From Oscillibacter sp. (GTDB taxonomy: Bacteria > Bacillota > Clostridia > Oscillospirales > Oscillospiraceae), in contig DNFA01000051.1 in the NCBI GenBank assembly GCA_003487665.1, positions 6,544 to 23,101 on the forward strand: a stretch of 16,558 nt of DNA, read 5' to 3'. The number at the start of each line of letters is the position of its first letter. Position 1 is the stretch's first letter. Shown here piece by piece: positions 7,631-14,708 of this stretch. The notes beneath the pieces were generated by a model, which worked only from the letters and a program-made list of their open reading frames with translations, ran no database searches and was not told where the DNA came from. The position numbers and the translations under genes are program-made.

Positions 7631-8506
7631 ATGCGTGTGCGCAAGCTGATTTGCGCCATTCTGAGCGTAATACTGCTGCTGGGCACTGTGGCCACGGCGT
7701 GGGCGGAGAATACGGCCATGCTGACCATCACACCGGATAAGACCGAGGTGACGGCCAACGGCAGCGCTGTGCAGGTGAAATTCACCATAACGGTGACGCC
7801 GCCGGAGGGCAAGGAACTGGGCGTGTTCAGCTTCCGGCTGAAGCCGTCCGGTGGCATGACGCTGCCGGGGAGCTTCAAGGAAAACGGCGAAGCGGTCATC
7901 ACCTATGCGGTCAACGACCTGCCATACGATGTGACCACCGGCAAGGGTGTGTTCCGGACGTATGAGTACACGCCGGGCAGCTGCTTCTTCGCCGCCGTCG
8001 GCTCCACGGAGGGCAACCGCATGACAGCCAGCGCGGAGATCCTGACCATCACCGCCACGATCCCGGCGGGCAGCACCGGAACCTTCACGCTGGACGCGGA
8101 ATTTGTGGCTGCGCCTGACGGCTCCGGCGCGACCTATACGCCCAAGGTGGACAGCACGCCGGTGACAGTGAAGGGAACTGGCGGCACGGGTACCTCCGGC
8201 AGCTCCGGCGACACGGAGAAGCCGGAAACCGGCGGCACCGCATCCGGCGAAACGCCGGATGTGACCGACAAGCCGGATGTGCCGCAGGGGAATTTGCCTG
8301 CGGCGGCAGACGGCCAGCAGCCGGTCATCAGCCCGGCACCCGGCGCGGCTGACGCGCCTGTGCCGGACACGGCGCAGACGGGCGGCGCCGGTACGAGGAT
8401 CGCGGCCATCGTGCTGGGCGTGCTGGCGGCAGCGGGCGCTGTGTGCCAGCTGGTCATACCCGGCGGGCTGGGACGGCTGTTCCGCAGGGACGGCCGCAGC
8501 AAATGA
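7631..8506 (+). CDS. Anchored cohesin-like surface protein
   Basis: This protein of about 290 residues has a signal peptide (through TAWA, residue 25) and a cohesin-like beta-sandwich at about 26-185. A Gly/Pro/Thr/Asp-rich linker follows at 186-243, then a hydrophobic segment at 256-276 and a basic tail (RRDGRSK). The cohesin assignment rests on resemblance to the first domain of the next gene: YTPGSCFFAAVGSTEG here aligns with YTPGSRYFGAAGTDEG there. The VPDTA at 244-248, ahead of the hydrophobic segment, may be a non-canonical sortase motif; otherwise the protein is a simple single-pass membrane anchor. The start is uncertain. The purine run AAAGGGGG abuts the ATG at 7631, while a GTG at 7637 has normal spacing and gives MRKLICAILS. 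The stop precedes the next gene by 41 bases. Its likely role is to hold a dockerin-bearing partner at the cell surface. Confidence 0.88.
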   Translation: MRVRKLICAILSVILLLGTVATAWAENTAMLTITPDKTEVTANGSAVQVKFTITVTPPEGKELGVFSFRLKPSGGMTLPGSFKENGEAVITYAVNDLPYDVTTGKGVFRTYEYTPGSCFFAAVGSTEGNRMTASAEILTITATIPAGSTGTFTLDAEFVAAPDGSGATYTPKVDSTPVTVKGTGGTGTSGSSGDTEKPETGGTASGETPDVTDKPDVPQGNLPAAADGQQPVISPAPGAADAPVPDTAQTGGAGTRIAAIVLGVLAAAGAVCQLVIPGGLGRLFRRDGRSK

Positions 8507-8547
8507 GTATCTATGATAGTACACATAGGAGAGTAAGGAGGAGTTGC

Positions 8548-9762
8548 ATGAAAAAAGTACTGTCACTGGTTTTGTCGCTGGTGATGCTGCTGAGCATGGT
8601 GGTGCCCGTTTCCGCAGAGGACACCTATCCCGGCAACGGCACGCTGAAAGACAAAACCGCCGCCTTTACCATAGAGGCGGACAAGACGACCCTCTATGGC
8701 GAGGGGGAGCAGATCGTCAGGTTCCACATCTATGTGGAGAGCAAGGCCAGCGTACCCATCCGGGCGTTCCAGTTTACGCTGGTGCCGTCGGCAAACCTGA
8801 CGCTGGCCGACAAAGAAATGGCGAAGGACGGGGCATTCTATTATGCGCTTCAGAACAATCTGAGCACAAACGGCAATGTGGACGGCATGTATAGCCTGCT
8901 CGCGTACACGCCCGGCAGCCGTTACTTCGGCGCTGCGGGCACGGATGAGGGCAAAGGCATCACCACTAAGACCGAGATCATGACCATCATGGGCAAGGTC
9001 AACGGCGTGGGCGACTACACGCTGTCCATGACCGGCGTGGTGGCCGGCAACGGCGACGCGCCGGACAAGGTGACCCAGAAGTTCACCAGCACGGTGGCGG
9101 GCGCCACGGTGACGGTGAAGCCCGAGGGCGAGCGGCCACAGCCGAACCTGTCTCTGGCACTGAGCACGGACAAGGTCAAGGTGGGCGACACGTTCACCGC
9201 CACGCTGTCCAATAAGGGCATGAACATCATCAGCATTATCGCGCAGATGCGGTTCAATAAAGACGTTCTGGAGGTCGTGAGCATCACCGAGAACGAGGGC
9301 TATACGAACCTTGCCAGCGGTGCGGCGGTGAAGGTAAGACCCACTGTCGATGAGGCCAACACCAACGGCGTGGTGGGTATGAGCATCGCTAATACCGCTG
9401 AGAGCTGGTATCCGGCGAAGGACATCGTGACGGTGACGTTCAAAGCCAAGGCCGCCGGTGAAGGTTGGTTTAAGGTAGACGAAAGCACGGACGGCAAAGA
9501 CGGCACGAATGGATACCTCAGCGATGCTATCGTCAAGAGTGTCGTCATCGAGAAGCCCGCGTATGTGTTGGGAGATGTGAATGAAGACGGGAAGGTCAAT
9601 ATGACCGATGTGAACAGGTTGTTTCGGTATACGACGAGAAAAGAAATCTCCTTGACTGAGGCACAGTTGGCAGCTGCGGATGTTACGGGAGATGGGAAAG
9701 TGAATATTACAGATGTCAATCGGTTATTTAAATTTGTGACAAAGCAAATTACAACACTTTGA
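8548..9762 (+). CDS. Adaptor scaffoldin-like protein: two cohesin-like domains plus dockerin
   Basis: This is a 404-residue exported protein. The ATG at 8548 follows TAAGGAGGAG; the signal peptide ends at VSA (residue 23). The first cohesin-like domain (about 30-195) is paralogous to that of the preceding gene. The second (about 199-337) has a more typical cohesin pattern: VKVGDTFTATL, then FNKDVLEVVSI, then VTVTFKAKAAG. Residues 341-404 form a complete type I dockerin with two near-identical calcium loops, DVNEDGKVNMTD (343-354) and DVTGDGKVNITD (378-389), each followed by VNRLF. A protein carrying both module types can bridge dockerin clients to another cohesin, as adaptor scaffoldins do in cellulosomes. 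The G+C content drops sharply near the dockerin (from about 9560). The stop TGA overlaps the ribosome site of the next gene, so the two are probably translationally coupled. Confidence 0.92.
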   Translation: MKKVLSLVLSLVMLLSMVVPVSAEDTYPGNGTLKDKTAAFTIEADKTTLYGEGEQIVRFHIYVESKASVPIRAFQFTLVPSANLTLADKEMAKDGAFYYALQNNLSTNGNVDGMYSLLAYTPGSRYFGAAGTDEGKGITTKTEIMTIMGKVNGVGDYTLSMTGVVAGNGDAPDKVTQKFTSTVAGATVTVKPEGERPQPNLSLALSTDKVKVGDTFTATLSNKGMNIISIIAQMRFNKDVLEVVSITENEGYTNLASGAAVKVRPTVDEANTNGVVGMSIANTAESWYPAKDIVTVTFKAKAAGEGWFKVDESTDGKDGTNGYLSDAIVKSVVIEKPAYVLGDVNEDGKVNMTDVNRLFRYTTRKEISLTEAQLAAADVTGDGKVNITDVNRLFKFVTKQITTL

Positions 9763-9775
9763 GAGGATGATTCGG

Positions 9776-12700
9776 ATGAAGAGAATTGTTTCAACTATAC
9801 TTGCCCTTGCGATGTTGTGCTCTATGTGCTTTACAACTGCTTTTGCAGCAGAAAAAGTGTCATTGAAAGCAACAGCATCAAAGACAACCGTGCAGGCTGG
9901 GGAAAATATAACCTTTACAATCTCCTTGGAGGGTACTACCCAAAAGAAGGCGATGGCTGTTGGTTTCAACATTGAAGTGCCTGATGACTTCGAGTATGTG
10001 TCTCATACGATTGCAGATGGACTTCCGGAGAATGCAACGTATACGAGTAAGACGGGTACATTTGGGTTTTATGCAGGTACGAAAAGTGCACCCTTCAAAC
10101 TGCTGGAGGTTACTTTTAAGGTCAAGGATACAGCCTCTTTCGGGAAAAGGATCATTACATTTAAGAATGATGACGATTTGGCAATCAGTGATGAAGACGA
10201 TGAGTCTTTTGATGTTAGTCTTGGTAAGCAGGAGATTGTCATCCTCAAAGCGCCCCTGACTACTGTCTCCGCTACCGTGAAAGCGCCTGTAAAGGGGACG
10301 GATCTGGCTACTACTGGTACGACCGGTAATACGGACGCTTATACTGTTACCAAGATCGAGTGGTTCAAGGGCACGTCTGCAACCGGCACCGCGGTGACTG
10401 GCAAGGCTGCGGCGAAGCAGATTTACACGGCAAAGCTGACTGTGACTGCCAAAGATGCTGAGAATTTTGCGGAATCTCTGAACAATAAAAAGACGGCTGA
10501 CGGCTACACGATTATCCGCGTCAGTGACACTGTCCTGACAATGACCAAGACATTCCCCGCCACAGCCGAGAAGACCCTGACCGGCATTACCATTAAGACC
10601 TGCCCGTATACGACTTATACCGCGGGTGAGCAGTTCAACAAGGCGGGAATGGTGATCACTGCTGCGTACGATGATGGCAGCACTAAAGATGTGCAGCCCA
10701 CCTACTTCCAGTTTACCCCGGTTGATTCCCTGACTGTAAATGACAAAGAGGTCACGATCACCTATACCGAGGGTAATGTCACCCAAATAGCCAAGCAAAA
10801 AATTACCGTGAATCCCAAGGCTCTGACTGCCAATATGGTACAGCCTATCGCGTCCCAGCCCTACACCGGCAGCGCCATCGAGCCGACTGTTACTGTGAAT
10901 GTCGGGAAGAAGACCCTGACCGCTGGAACCGATTACACGGTGATCTATAAGGACAACACCAATGTGGGTACGGCCAAAGTGATCGTGACCGGTAAAGGCA
11001 ACTACACGGGGTCTGTTGAGGCAAAGTTCAACATCACCGCCAAGGCTCTGACCGCCAGCATGGTACGGGATATCGCTGCCCAGACTTATACCGGCAGCCC
11101 CATTGTTCCGGAACTGACAGTGAAAGATGGCGAGACTGCGCTGTCCAAAGACACGGACTATACAGTGAAGTACCAGAATAACCTTAATGCTGGCACAGCC
11201 ACCGTGACCTTGACCGGTAAGGGAAACTACTCCGACTCCGTGAGCAAGACCTTTACCATTAAGCAGAAAGATGTGACTGCCCAACGCGATGCGACCGACA
11301 TTCAGGTCGTGGTGGACAAGGGCACCTTTGATGCACCTACCTTCGGTGATGTGACGGGAACGCTGGCTTACAGCTATGATGGCGCGACCAGTTATGACGC
11401 TATCGTGAAAAAGCTGGAGACGCTGCAGCTGGGTGCCACGGGTGACATCGAATACACCTATACCGCAAACGGCAACTACACCGGTACCATCACCGGTAAG
11501 CTGCATTTTACGGTTGTAAATCTGCCTGCCGCAACGATCACAACTGCACCCGCCGCCAAGACCGGCCTGACCTTCAATGGCACGGAGCAGGTGCTGGTCA
11601 ATGCCGGCAGCGGCATCACCACCGGCTGCACGCTGCAGTATAGGCTGGATGGCGGTTCTTACAATGCGGAACTGCCCAAGGCCACCAACGCCGGCAGCTA
11701 CACCGTATACTACAAGGTCAAGGGCAACAACACCACCCACAGCGACTCCTCCGAGCAGAGCTTTACTGTGACCATTGCACCCAAGACGGTTACCGCCGCT
11801 GTGAGCGTTGAACCGACTTCCTACACTTACACGGGCGAGGCTATTGTGCCGACGACTGTGACAGTGAAGGATGGTACGACTGTCATTCCTGCCAGTGAGT
11901 ACACTGTGACGTATGGCAACAATACTAATGCAGGTAAGGCAACTGTGACGGTGAAGGATCAGGATGGCGGCAACTACGTTGTCAGCGGCACCGCCACCTT
12001 CACCATCACCAAGGCGGCACTTTCCAGTGTGACCGTGTCTCTGAAAGGCTGGACGTACGGCGATACCGCCAAGACACCCACCGTCTCCGGCAATCTGGGC
12101 GGCGGCAATGTCACATACCAGTACAAAGCCGATAACGCCAGCACCTACACCAGCACGGTTCCCACCAATGCGGGTACCTATACAGTGAAGGCGACCGTGG
12201 CGGAGAGCGCGAACTACAAGGCGGCAACAGCAACCGGATCCTTCACTATTGAACCCAAGACCGTCACCAACGCAGCAGTCACGCTTTCCCAGACCAGCTA
12301 TGCCTATACTGGCAGAGCGTTCCAGCCCTCTGTGACAGTGAAGGACGGTACGACTGTCATTCCTGCCAGTGAGTATACCGTGGCGTACACCGACAACACC
12401 AATGTGGGCACGGCCACCGTGACCGTGAGTGACAGAGCCGGTGGTAACTACGTTGTCAGCGGCACCGCGACCTTCACCATCACCAAGGCGGCACTTTCTG
12501 GTGTGTCCGTGTCTTTGGGCGGCTGGACGTACGGCGATACAGCCAAGACACCCACTGTCTCCGGCAATCTGGGCAATGCCAATGTGACCTATCAGTATAA
12601 GGCTGTCGATGCAGCTGATGAGACCTATACTAACGTCGTTCCCACCAATGCGGGCACCTACACAGTGAAGGCGACCGTGGCGGAGAGCGCGAACTATGCT

Positions 12701-13750
12701 GCTGCAACGGCAACTCGCAACTTCACCATCGTGCCCAAGGCCATCAGCAAGGCGACCGTGGAGAATATCGGCGAGCAAGAATTTACTGGTCGCACCATCA
12801 CGCCGACCGTCACCGTAAAGGACGGTACAGTTGTGCTGACGGATGCGGATTATAGCGTGGCATACGCCAACAACATTGATGCCGGTACCGCAAACGTGAC
12901 CATCACCGGCAAGGGCAACTATACCGGCAGCACGAGTGTGAAATTCACTATCGCCCAGGCTGCTGCGCCTGTGGTGGTGGATGACAGCGGCGCGACAGTG
13001 ACTGCTCCTGATACAACGAAGGAAAATGTGGCAGGAAAGCTGGACGAAACCGGCAAGACCAAGTACAACAAGGACAGCAAGGGCGAAGTAACCACTGATG
13101 AGGAGATTATTCTCGGTAATGTGAAAAAGGCTATGGGTGTCACTGGTACCAATAGCACGATGATCACGGCTCAAGTGACCACCAGCGGCAGTGCGACCAA
13201 GGCGATGACAGTGTTGCCCTATGCTCAGGGTGCTGACAGCCGTAAGAATTTTACAGTAAAGAAGCTGAATGCCGACGGTACGATCGAAACGATCGACAGT
13301 AGAAACGTTGTAAAGATGGCAGCCGGCCTGAAGCTGGAACTGGAGGATGGTGCCATATATGCCATCAGCTGGACAACGCCCAGCAGCTCCGGCTCCGGCA
13401 GCTCCTACACCTCCGGGCAGTCCTTCACCACCGATCTGCCCGCCGACAGCATCAACAGGGTGACTGTTAATGGCAAGAAGCTGGACAGCAAGTACTACAC
13501 CGTCAGCAGCAATGGCAGCGGCAGCATCGTGACGCTGACCGATGCGTATCTGGCTACCCTGAAGGCCGGCAAGTACACGGTGAAGATCGAGAACAAGACC
13601 CATGTGAGCACGGGTACATTCACCATCAAGGCGGATGGCACCCTGTCCTCCCCCAAGACGGCGGACGCCGGTATCGCGCTGTACGCGATGTTGGCCGTCA
13701 GCTCCCTGATGGGTACTGCTGTGGTCAGCAAAAAGCGCCGCAAGGCATAA
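9776..13750 (+). CDS. Giant cohesin-like / MBG-repeat surface protein with sortase-type tail
   Basis: This is a 1324-residue protein. The ATG at 9776 is preferred because GAGAGG (9761-9766) lies 9 bases upstream; the ATG at 9767 touches that site. The signal peptide ends near AFA-A (24-25). Domains in order: cohesin-like (about 26-160); a beta-sandwich of unknown type (about 160-263); a bacterial Ig-like domain (LTGITIKTCPYTTYTAGEQF, about 267-348); nine MBG/Ig-like repeats of 70-85 residues (about 350-1062); a region of unknown fold (1063-1200); a Ser/Gly linker; an X2-like module (about 1215-1285, with RVTVNGKKLDSKYYTVS); and a cell-wall sorting-type tail. The tail is SPKTA (1292-1296), a hydrophobic stretch to 1317, then SKKRRKA. 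SPKTA is a variant of the LPxTG family, so wall anchoring by a sortase is likely but no sortase gene is in the window. The repeats probably form a stalk that displays the N-terminal cohesin away from the wall. The first 480 bases are AT-richer than the rest. Confidence 0.94.
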   Translation: MKRIVSTILALAMLCSMCFTTAFAAEKVSLKATASKTTVQAGENITFTISLEGTTQKKAMAVGFNIEVPDDFEYVSHTIADGLPENATYTSKTGTFGFYAGTKSAPFKLLEVTFKVKDTASFGKRIITFKNDDDLAISDEDDESFDVSLGKQEIVILKAPLTTVSATVKAPVKGTDLATTGTTGNTDAYTVTKIEWFKGTSATGTAVTGKAAAKQIYTAKLTVTAKDAENFAESLNNKKTADGYTIIRVSDTVLTMTKTFPATAEKTLTGITIKTCPYTTYTAGEQFNKAGMVITAAYDDGSTKDVQPTYFQFTPVDSLTVNDKEVTITYTEGNVTQIAKQKITVNPKALTANMVQPIASQPYTGSAIEPTVTVNVGKKTLTAGTDYTVIYKDNTNVGTAKVIVTGKGNYTGSVEAKFNITAKALTASMVRDIAAQTYTGSPIVPELTVKDGETALSKDTDYTVKYQNNLNAGTATVTLTGKGNYSDSVSKTFTIKQKDVTAQRDATDIQVVVDKGTFDAPTFGDVTGTLAYSYDGATSYDAIVKKLETLQLGATGDIEYTYTANGNYTGTITGKLHFTVVNLPAATITTAPAAKTGLTFNGTEQVLVNAGSGITTGCTLQYRLDGGSYNAELPKATNAGSYTVYYKVKGNNTTHSDSSEQSFTVTIAPKTVTAAVSVEPTSYTYTGEAIVPTTVTVKDGTTVIPASEYTVTYGNNTNAGKATVTVKDQDGGNYVVSGTATFTITKAALSSVTVSLKGWTYGDTAKTPTVSGNLGGGNVTYQYKADNASTYTSTVPTNAGTYTVKATVAESANYKAATATGSFTIEPKTVTNAAVTLSQTSYAYTGRAFQPSVTVKDGTTVIPASEYTVAYTDNTNVGTATVTVSDRAGGNYVVSGTATFTITKAALSGVSVSLGGWTYGDTAKTPTVSGNLGNANVTYQYKAVDAADETYTNVVPTNAGTYTVKATVAESANYAAATATRNFTIVPKAISKATVENIGEQEFTGRTITPTVTVKDGTVVLTDADYSVAYANNIDAGTANVTITGKGNYTGSTSVKFTIAQAAAPVVVDDSGATVTAPDTTKENVAGKLDETGKTKYNKDSKGEVTTDEEIILGNVKKAMGVTGTNSTMITAQVTTSGSATKAMTVLPYAQGADSRKNFTVKKLNADGTIETIDSRNVVKMAAGLKLELEDGAIYAISWTTPSSSGSGSSYTSGQSFTTDLPADSINRVTVNGKKLDSKYYTVSSNGSGSIVTLTDAYLATLKAGKYTVKIENKTHVSTGTFTIKADGTLSSPKTADAGIALYAMLAVSSLMGTAVVSKKRRKA
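10822..12960 (+). repeat. Array of nine MBG/Ig-like domain repeats
   Basis: Nine consecutive repeat units of about 70-85 codons lie inside the giant surface-protein gene. Recurring landmarks are Y-TG-x-x-I-x-P-x-x-TVKDG, DYTV-x-Y-x-N-N-x-N-x-GTA, and GNYTGS or NYVVSG ahead of a closing FTI. Units 3 and 4 are the most diverged. Units 6 and 8 are of a second subtype marked by GWTYGDTAKTPTVSGNLG. Such arrays usually act as extended stalks. Confidence 0.85.
11780..12733 (+). repeat. Recent tandem duplication of a two-domain unit
   Basis: The segment 11780-12253 (474 bases) is repeated as 12254-12733 (480 bases). Each unit begins at CCCAAGAC and encodes MBG units 5-6 and 7-8. Long stretches are almost identical at DNA level, including GGTACGACTGTCATTCCTGC and ACAGTGAAGGCGACCGTGGC. 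Silent differences are scattered and the unit lengths differ by two codons. This points to expansion of the stalk by recombination, later than the other repeats. Confidence 0.85.
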
Positions 13751-13782
13751 AGCAATAACGCGCAATACCAAACCTTGAGCAG

Positions 13783-13820
13783 AGGGACGGTTCGGGTCAG
13801 TCCCGAACCGTCCCTTTTTT
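13783..13820 (+). terminator. Strong terminator of the cohesin gene group
   Basis: A perfect 14-base stem AGGGACGGTTCGGG (13783-13796) / CCCGAACCGTCCCT (13802-13815) with a TCAGT loop is followed by a T6 run. It lies 32 bases after the stop of the giant surface gene. Confidence 0.92.
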
Positions 13821-13917
13821 GACAATTTCCAGATTCTGCCTGATTTTCGCCCCGTGGGGCGCTGAACGGCAGAGCGACTGACTTCACACGGGCAATCGAA
13901 AATACCCATAACACAAG

Positions 13918-13966
13918 TAAAAAAGAGCAAAGAACGGCATAGCCGTTAAGCTACACCGTTCCTTGC
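13918..13966 (-). terminator. Terminator of the carbonic anhydrase gene
   Basis: On the minus strand, GCAAGGAACGG pairs with CCGTTCTTTGC (13956-13966 with 13927-13937, one G-U pair). TCTTTTTT follows, reading toward lower coordinates. The loop contains a smaller nested hairpin, AACGGC/GCCGTT (13933-13947). It sits about 75 bases downstream of the carbonic anhydrase stop codon. Confidence 0.75.
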
Positions 13967-13983
13967 TTCCATGTTTTCCTAAG

Positions 13984-14013
13984 TCACCGCCGTTTCCTAA
14001 GCGGTGATTTTTT
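13984..14013 (+). terminator. Second plus-strand terminator-like hairpin
   Basis: TCACCGC (13984-13990) pairs with GCGGTGA (14001-14007) across a 10-base loop, and T6 (14008-14013) follows. It faces transcripts from the surface-protein genes that read past the terminator at 13783-13820. It may protect the convergent carbonic anhydrase gene. Confidence 0.6.
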
Positions 14014-14039
14014 CAGCCTCCCCCCGCCGCGAAGTCCCC

Positions 14040-14582
14040 TCACTCCTGCGGCGTCAGCTCTCCGGTCTCCGTGTTGATGACGTAGCCGCGGATGGTCACG
14101 TCGGCGGGCATAAGCGGGTGGTTCCGCAGCAGCTCCACCGTCTCCGCCACGGACTTCTCCACGCAGTCGAACCCCCGCAGCCACGCCTCGAAATCGACGC
14201 CGCAGTAGCGCATCATGTCAATGTGGTCTTGGGAGATCCCCCGCTGGATGAGGTGGCGGATCATCATATCAGCGTTGATATGCGCCACGCCGCAGTCGTT
14301 GTGCCCGATGACCATGACCTCCTCCACGCCCAGCTCCACGATACCCACCAGCAGGCTCCGCACCGCGCTGTCAAAGGGTCCGGTGATCATGCCGCCGGCG
14401 TTCTTGATGAGCTTCACATCGCTGTTGCGTATGCCCAACGCCGCCGGCAGCAGCTCCACCAGCCGCGTGTCCATGCAGGTGAGAATGGCGATCTTCTTGT
14501 CGGGGTACTTGCTGGTCTGGAACTTTTCATAACCCTTGGAGCGGACAAACTCGCGGTTATATGCCAGCATTTCTTCGATCAT
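14040..14582 (-). CDS. Beta-class carbonic anhydrase, YtiB-like
   Basis: This 180-residue cytosolic enzyme of the beta-carbonic anhydrase family interconverts CO2 and bicarbonate at a zinc centre. The expected zinc ligands are visible: Cys36 in the CMDTR motif, and His94 and Cys97 in HNDC. Asp38 and Arg40 form the usual Asp-Arg dyad. The short length and the opening MIEEMLAYNREFV match the small type seen in Bacillus YtiB. The ATG at 14582 is chosen because AAGGAG stands 7 bases upstream; a 30-codon upstream extension has no such site and is not family-like. It has its own promoter and terminator, so it is a single-gene unit convergent with the surface-protein genes and with no evident functional link to them. 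Confidence 0.95.
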   Translation of the reverse strand: MIEEMLAYNREFVRSKGYEKFQTSKYPDKKIAILTCMDTRLVELLPAALGIRNSDVKLIKNAGGMITGPFDSAVRSLLVGIVELGVEEVMVIGHNDCGVAHINADMMIRHLIQRGISQDHIDMMRYCGVDFEAWLRGFDCVEKSVAETVELLRNHPLMPADVTIRGYVINTETGELTPQE

Positions 14583-14609
14583 GGCGGTTCTCCTTTTCGC
14601 GTTTTCTCT

Positions 14610-14638
14610 ATCATACCGGATTTCCCTCCCCCACGCAA
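14610..14638 (-). promoter_or_regulatory. Promoter of the carbonic anhydrase gene
   Basis: On the minus strand a TTGCGT -35 box (14633-14638) stands 17 bases from a TATGAT -10 box (14610-14615). The start codon at 14582 is 27 bases beyond the -10 box, giving a short leader with AAGGAG. Confidence 0.65.
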
Positions 14639-14670
14639 CCGGAATCTTCCGCCATAGTCTCCCTCCACCC

Positions 14671-14705
14671 AAAAATCCCGTGTGACGCCGTCACACGGGA
14701 TTTTT
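14671..14705. terminator. Bidirectional terminator after the MATE gene
   Basis: A perfect 16-base stem AAAAATCCCGTGTGAC (14671-14686) / GTCACACGGGATTTTT (14690-14705) closes a 3-base loop. It begins 3 bases after the MATE stop codon on the minus strand and ends there in T5. On the plus strand T5CTTT follows, so it can act both ways. It insulates the MATE gene from the carbonic anhydrase gene. Confidence 0.9.
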
Positions 14706-14708
14706 CTT

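Noticed and set aside
8512..8517. TATGAT as a separate promoter for the adaptor gene
   Set aside because: No -35 box is present at 16-18 bases upstream; the gene is more simply read from the promoter at 7585-7613.
11780..12733. Possible CRISPR-like array because of spaced repeats
   Set aside because: The repeats are in frame inside a coding sequence, encode Ig-like domains and have no unique spacers of uniform length.
13848..13861. CGCCCC-GT-GGGGCG hairpin after the surface-gene terminator
   Set aside because: The two-base loop is too tight and no T-run follows on either strand; it is probably chance in GC-rich sequence.
9878..13930. 1350-codon open frame on the minus strand opposite the giant surface gene
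   Set aside because: It has no ribosome site or signal, its translation is low-complexity and matches nothing, and the plus strand has clear repeats, signal peptide and sorting tail. It arises from biased codons in the sense gene.
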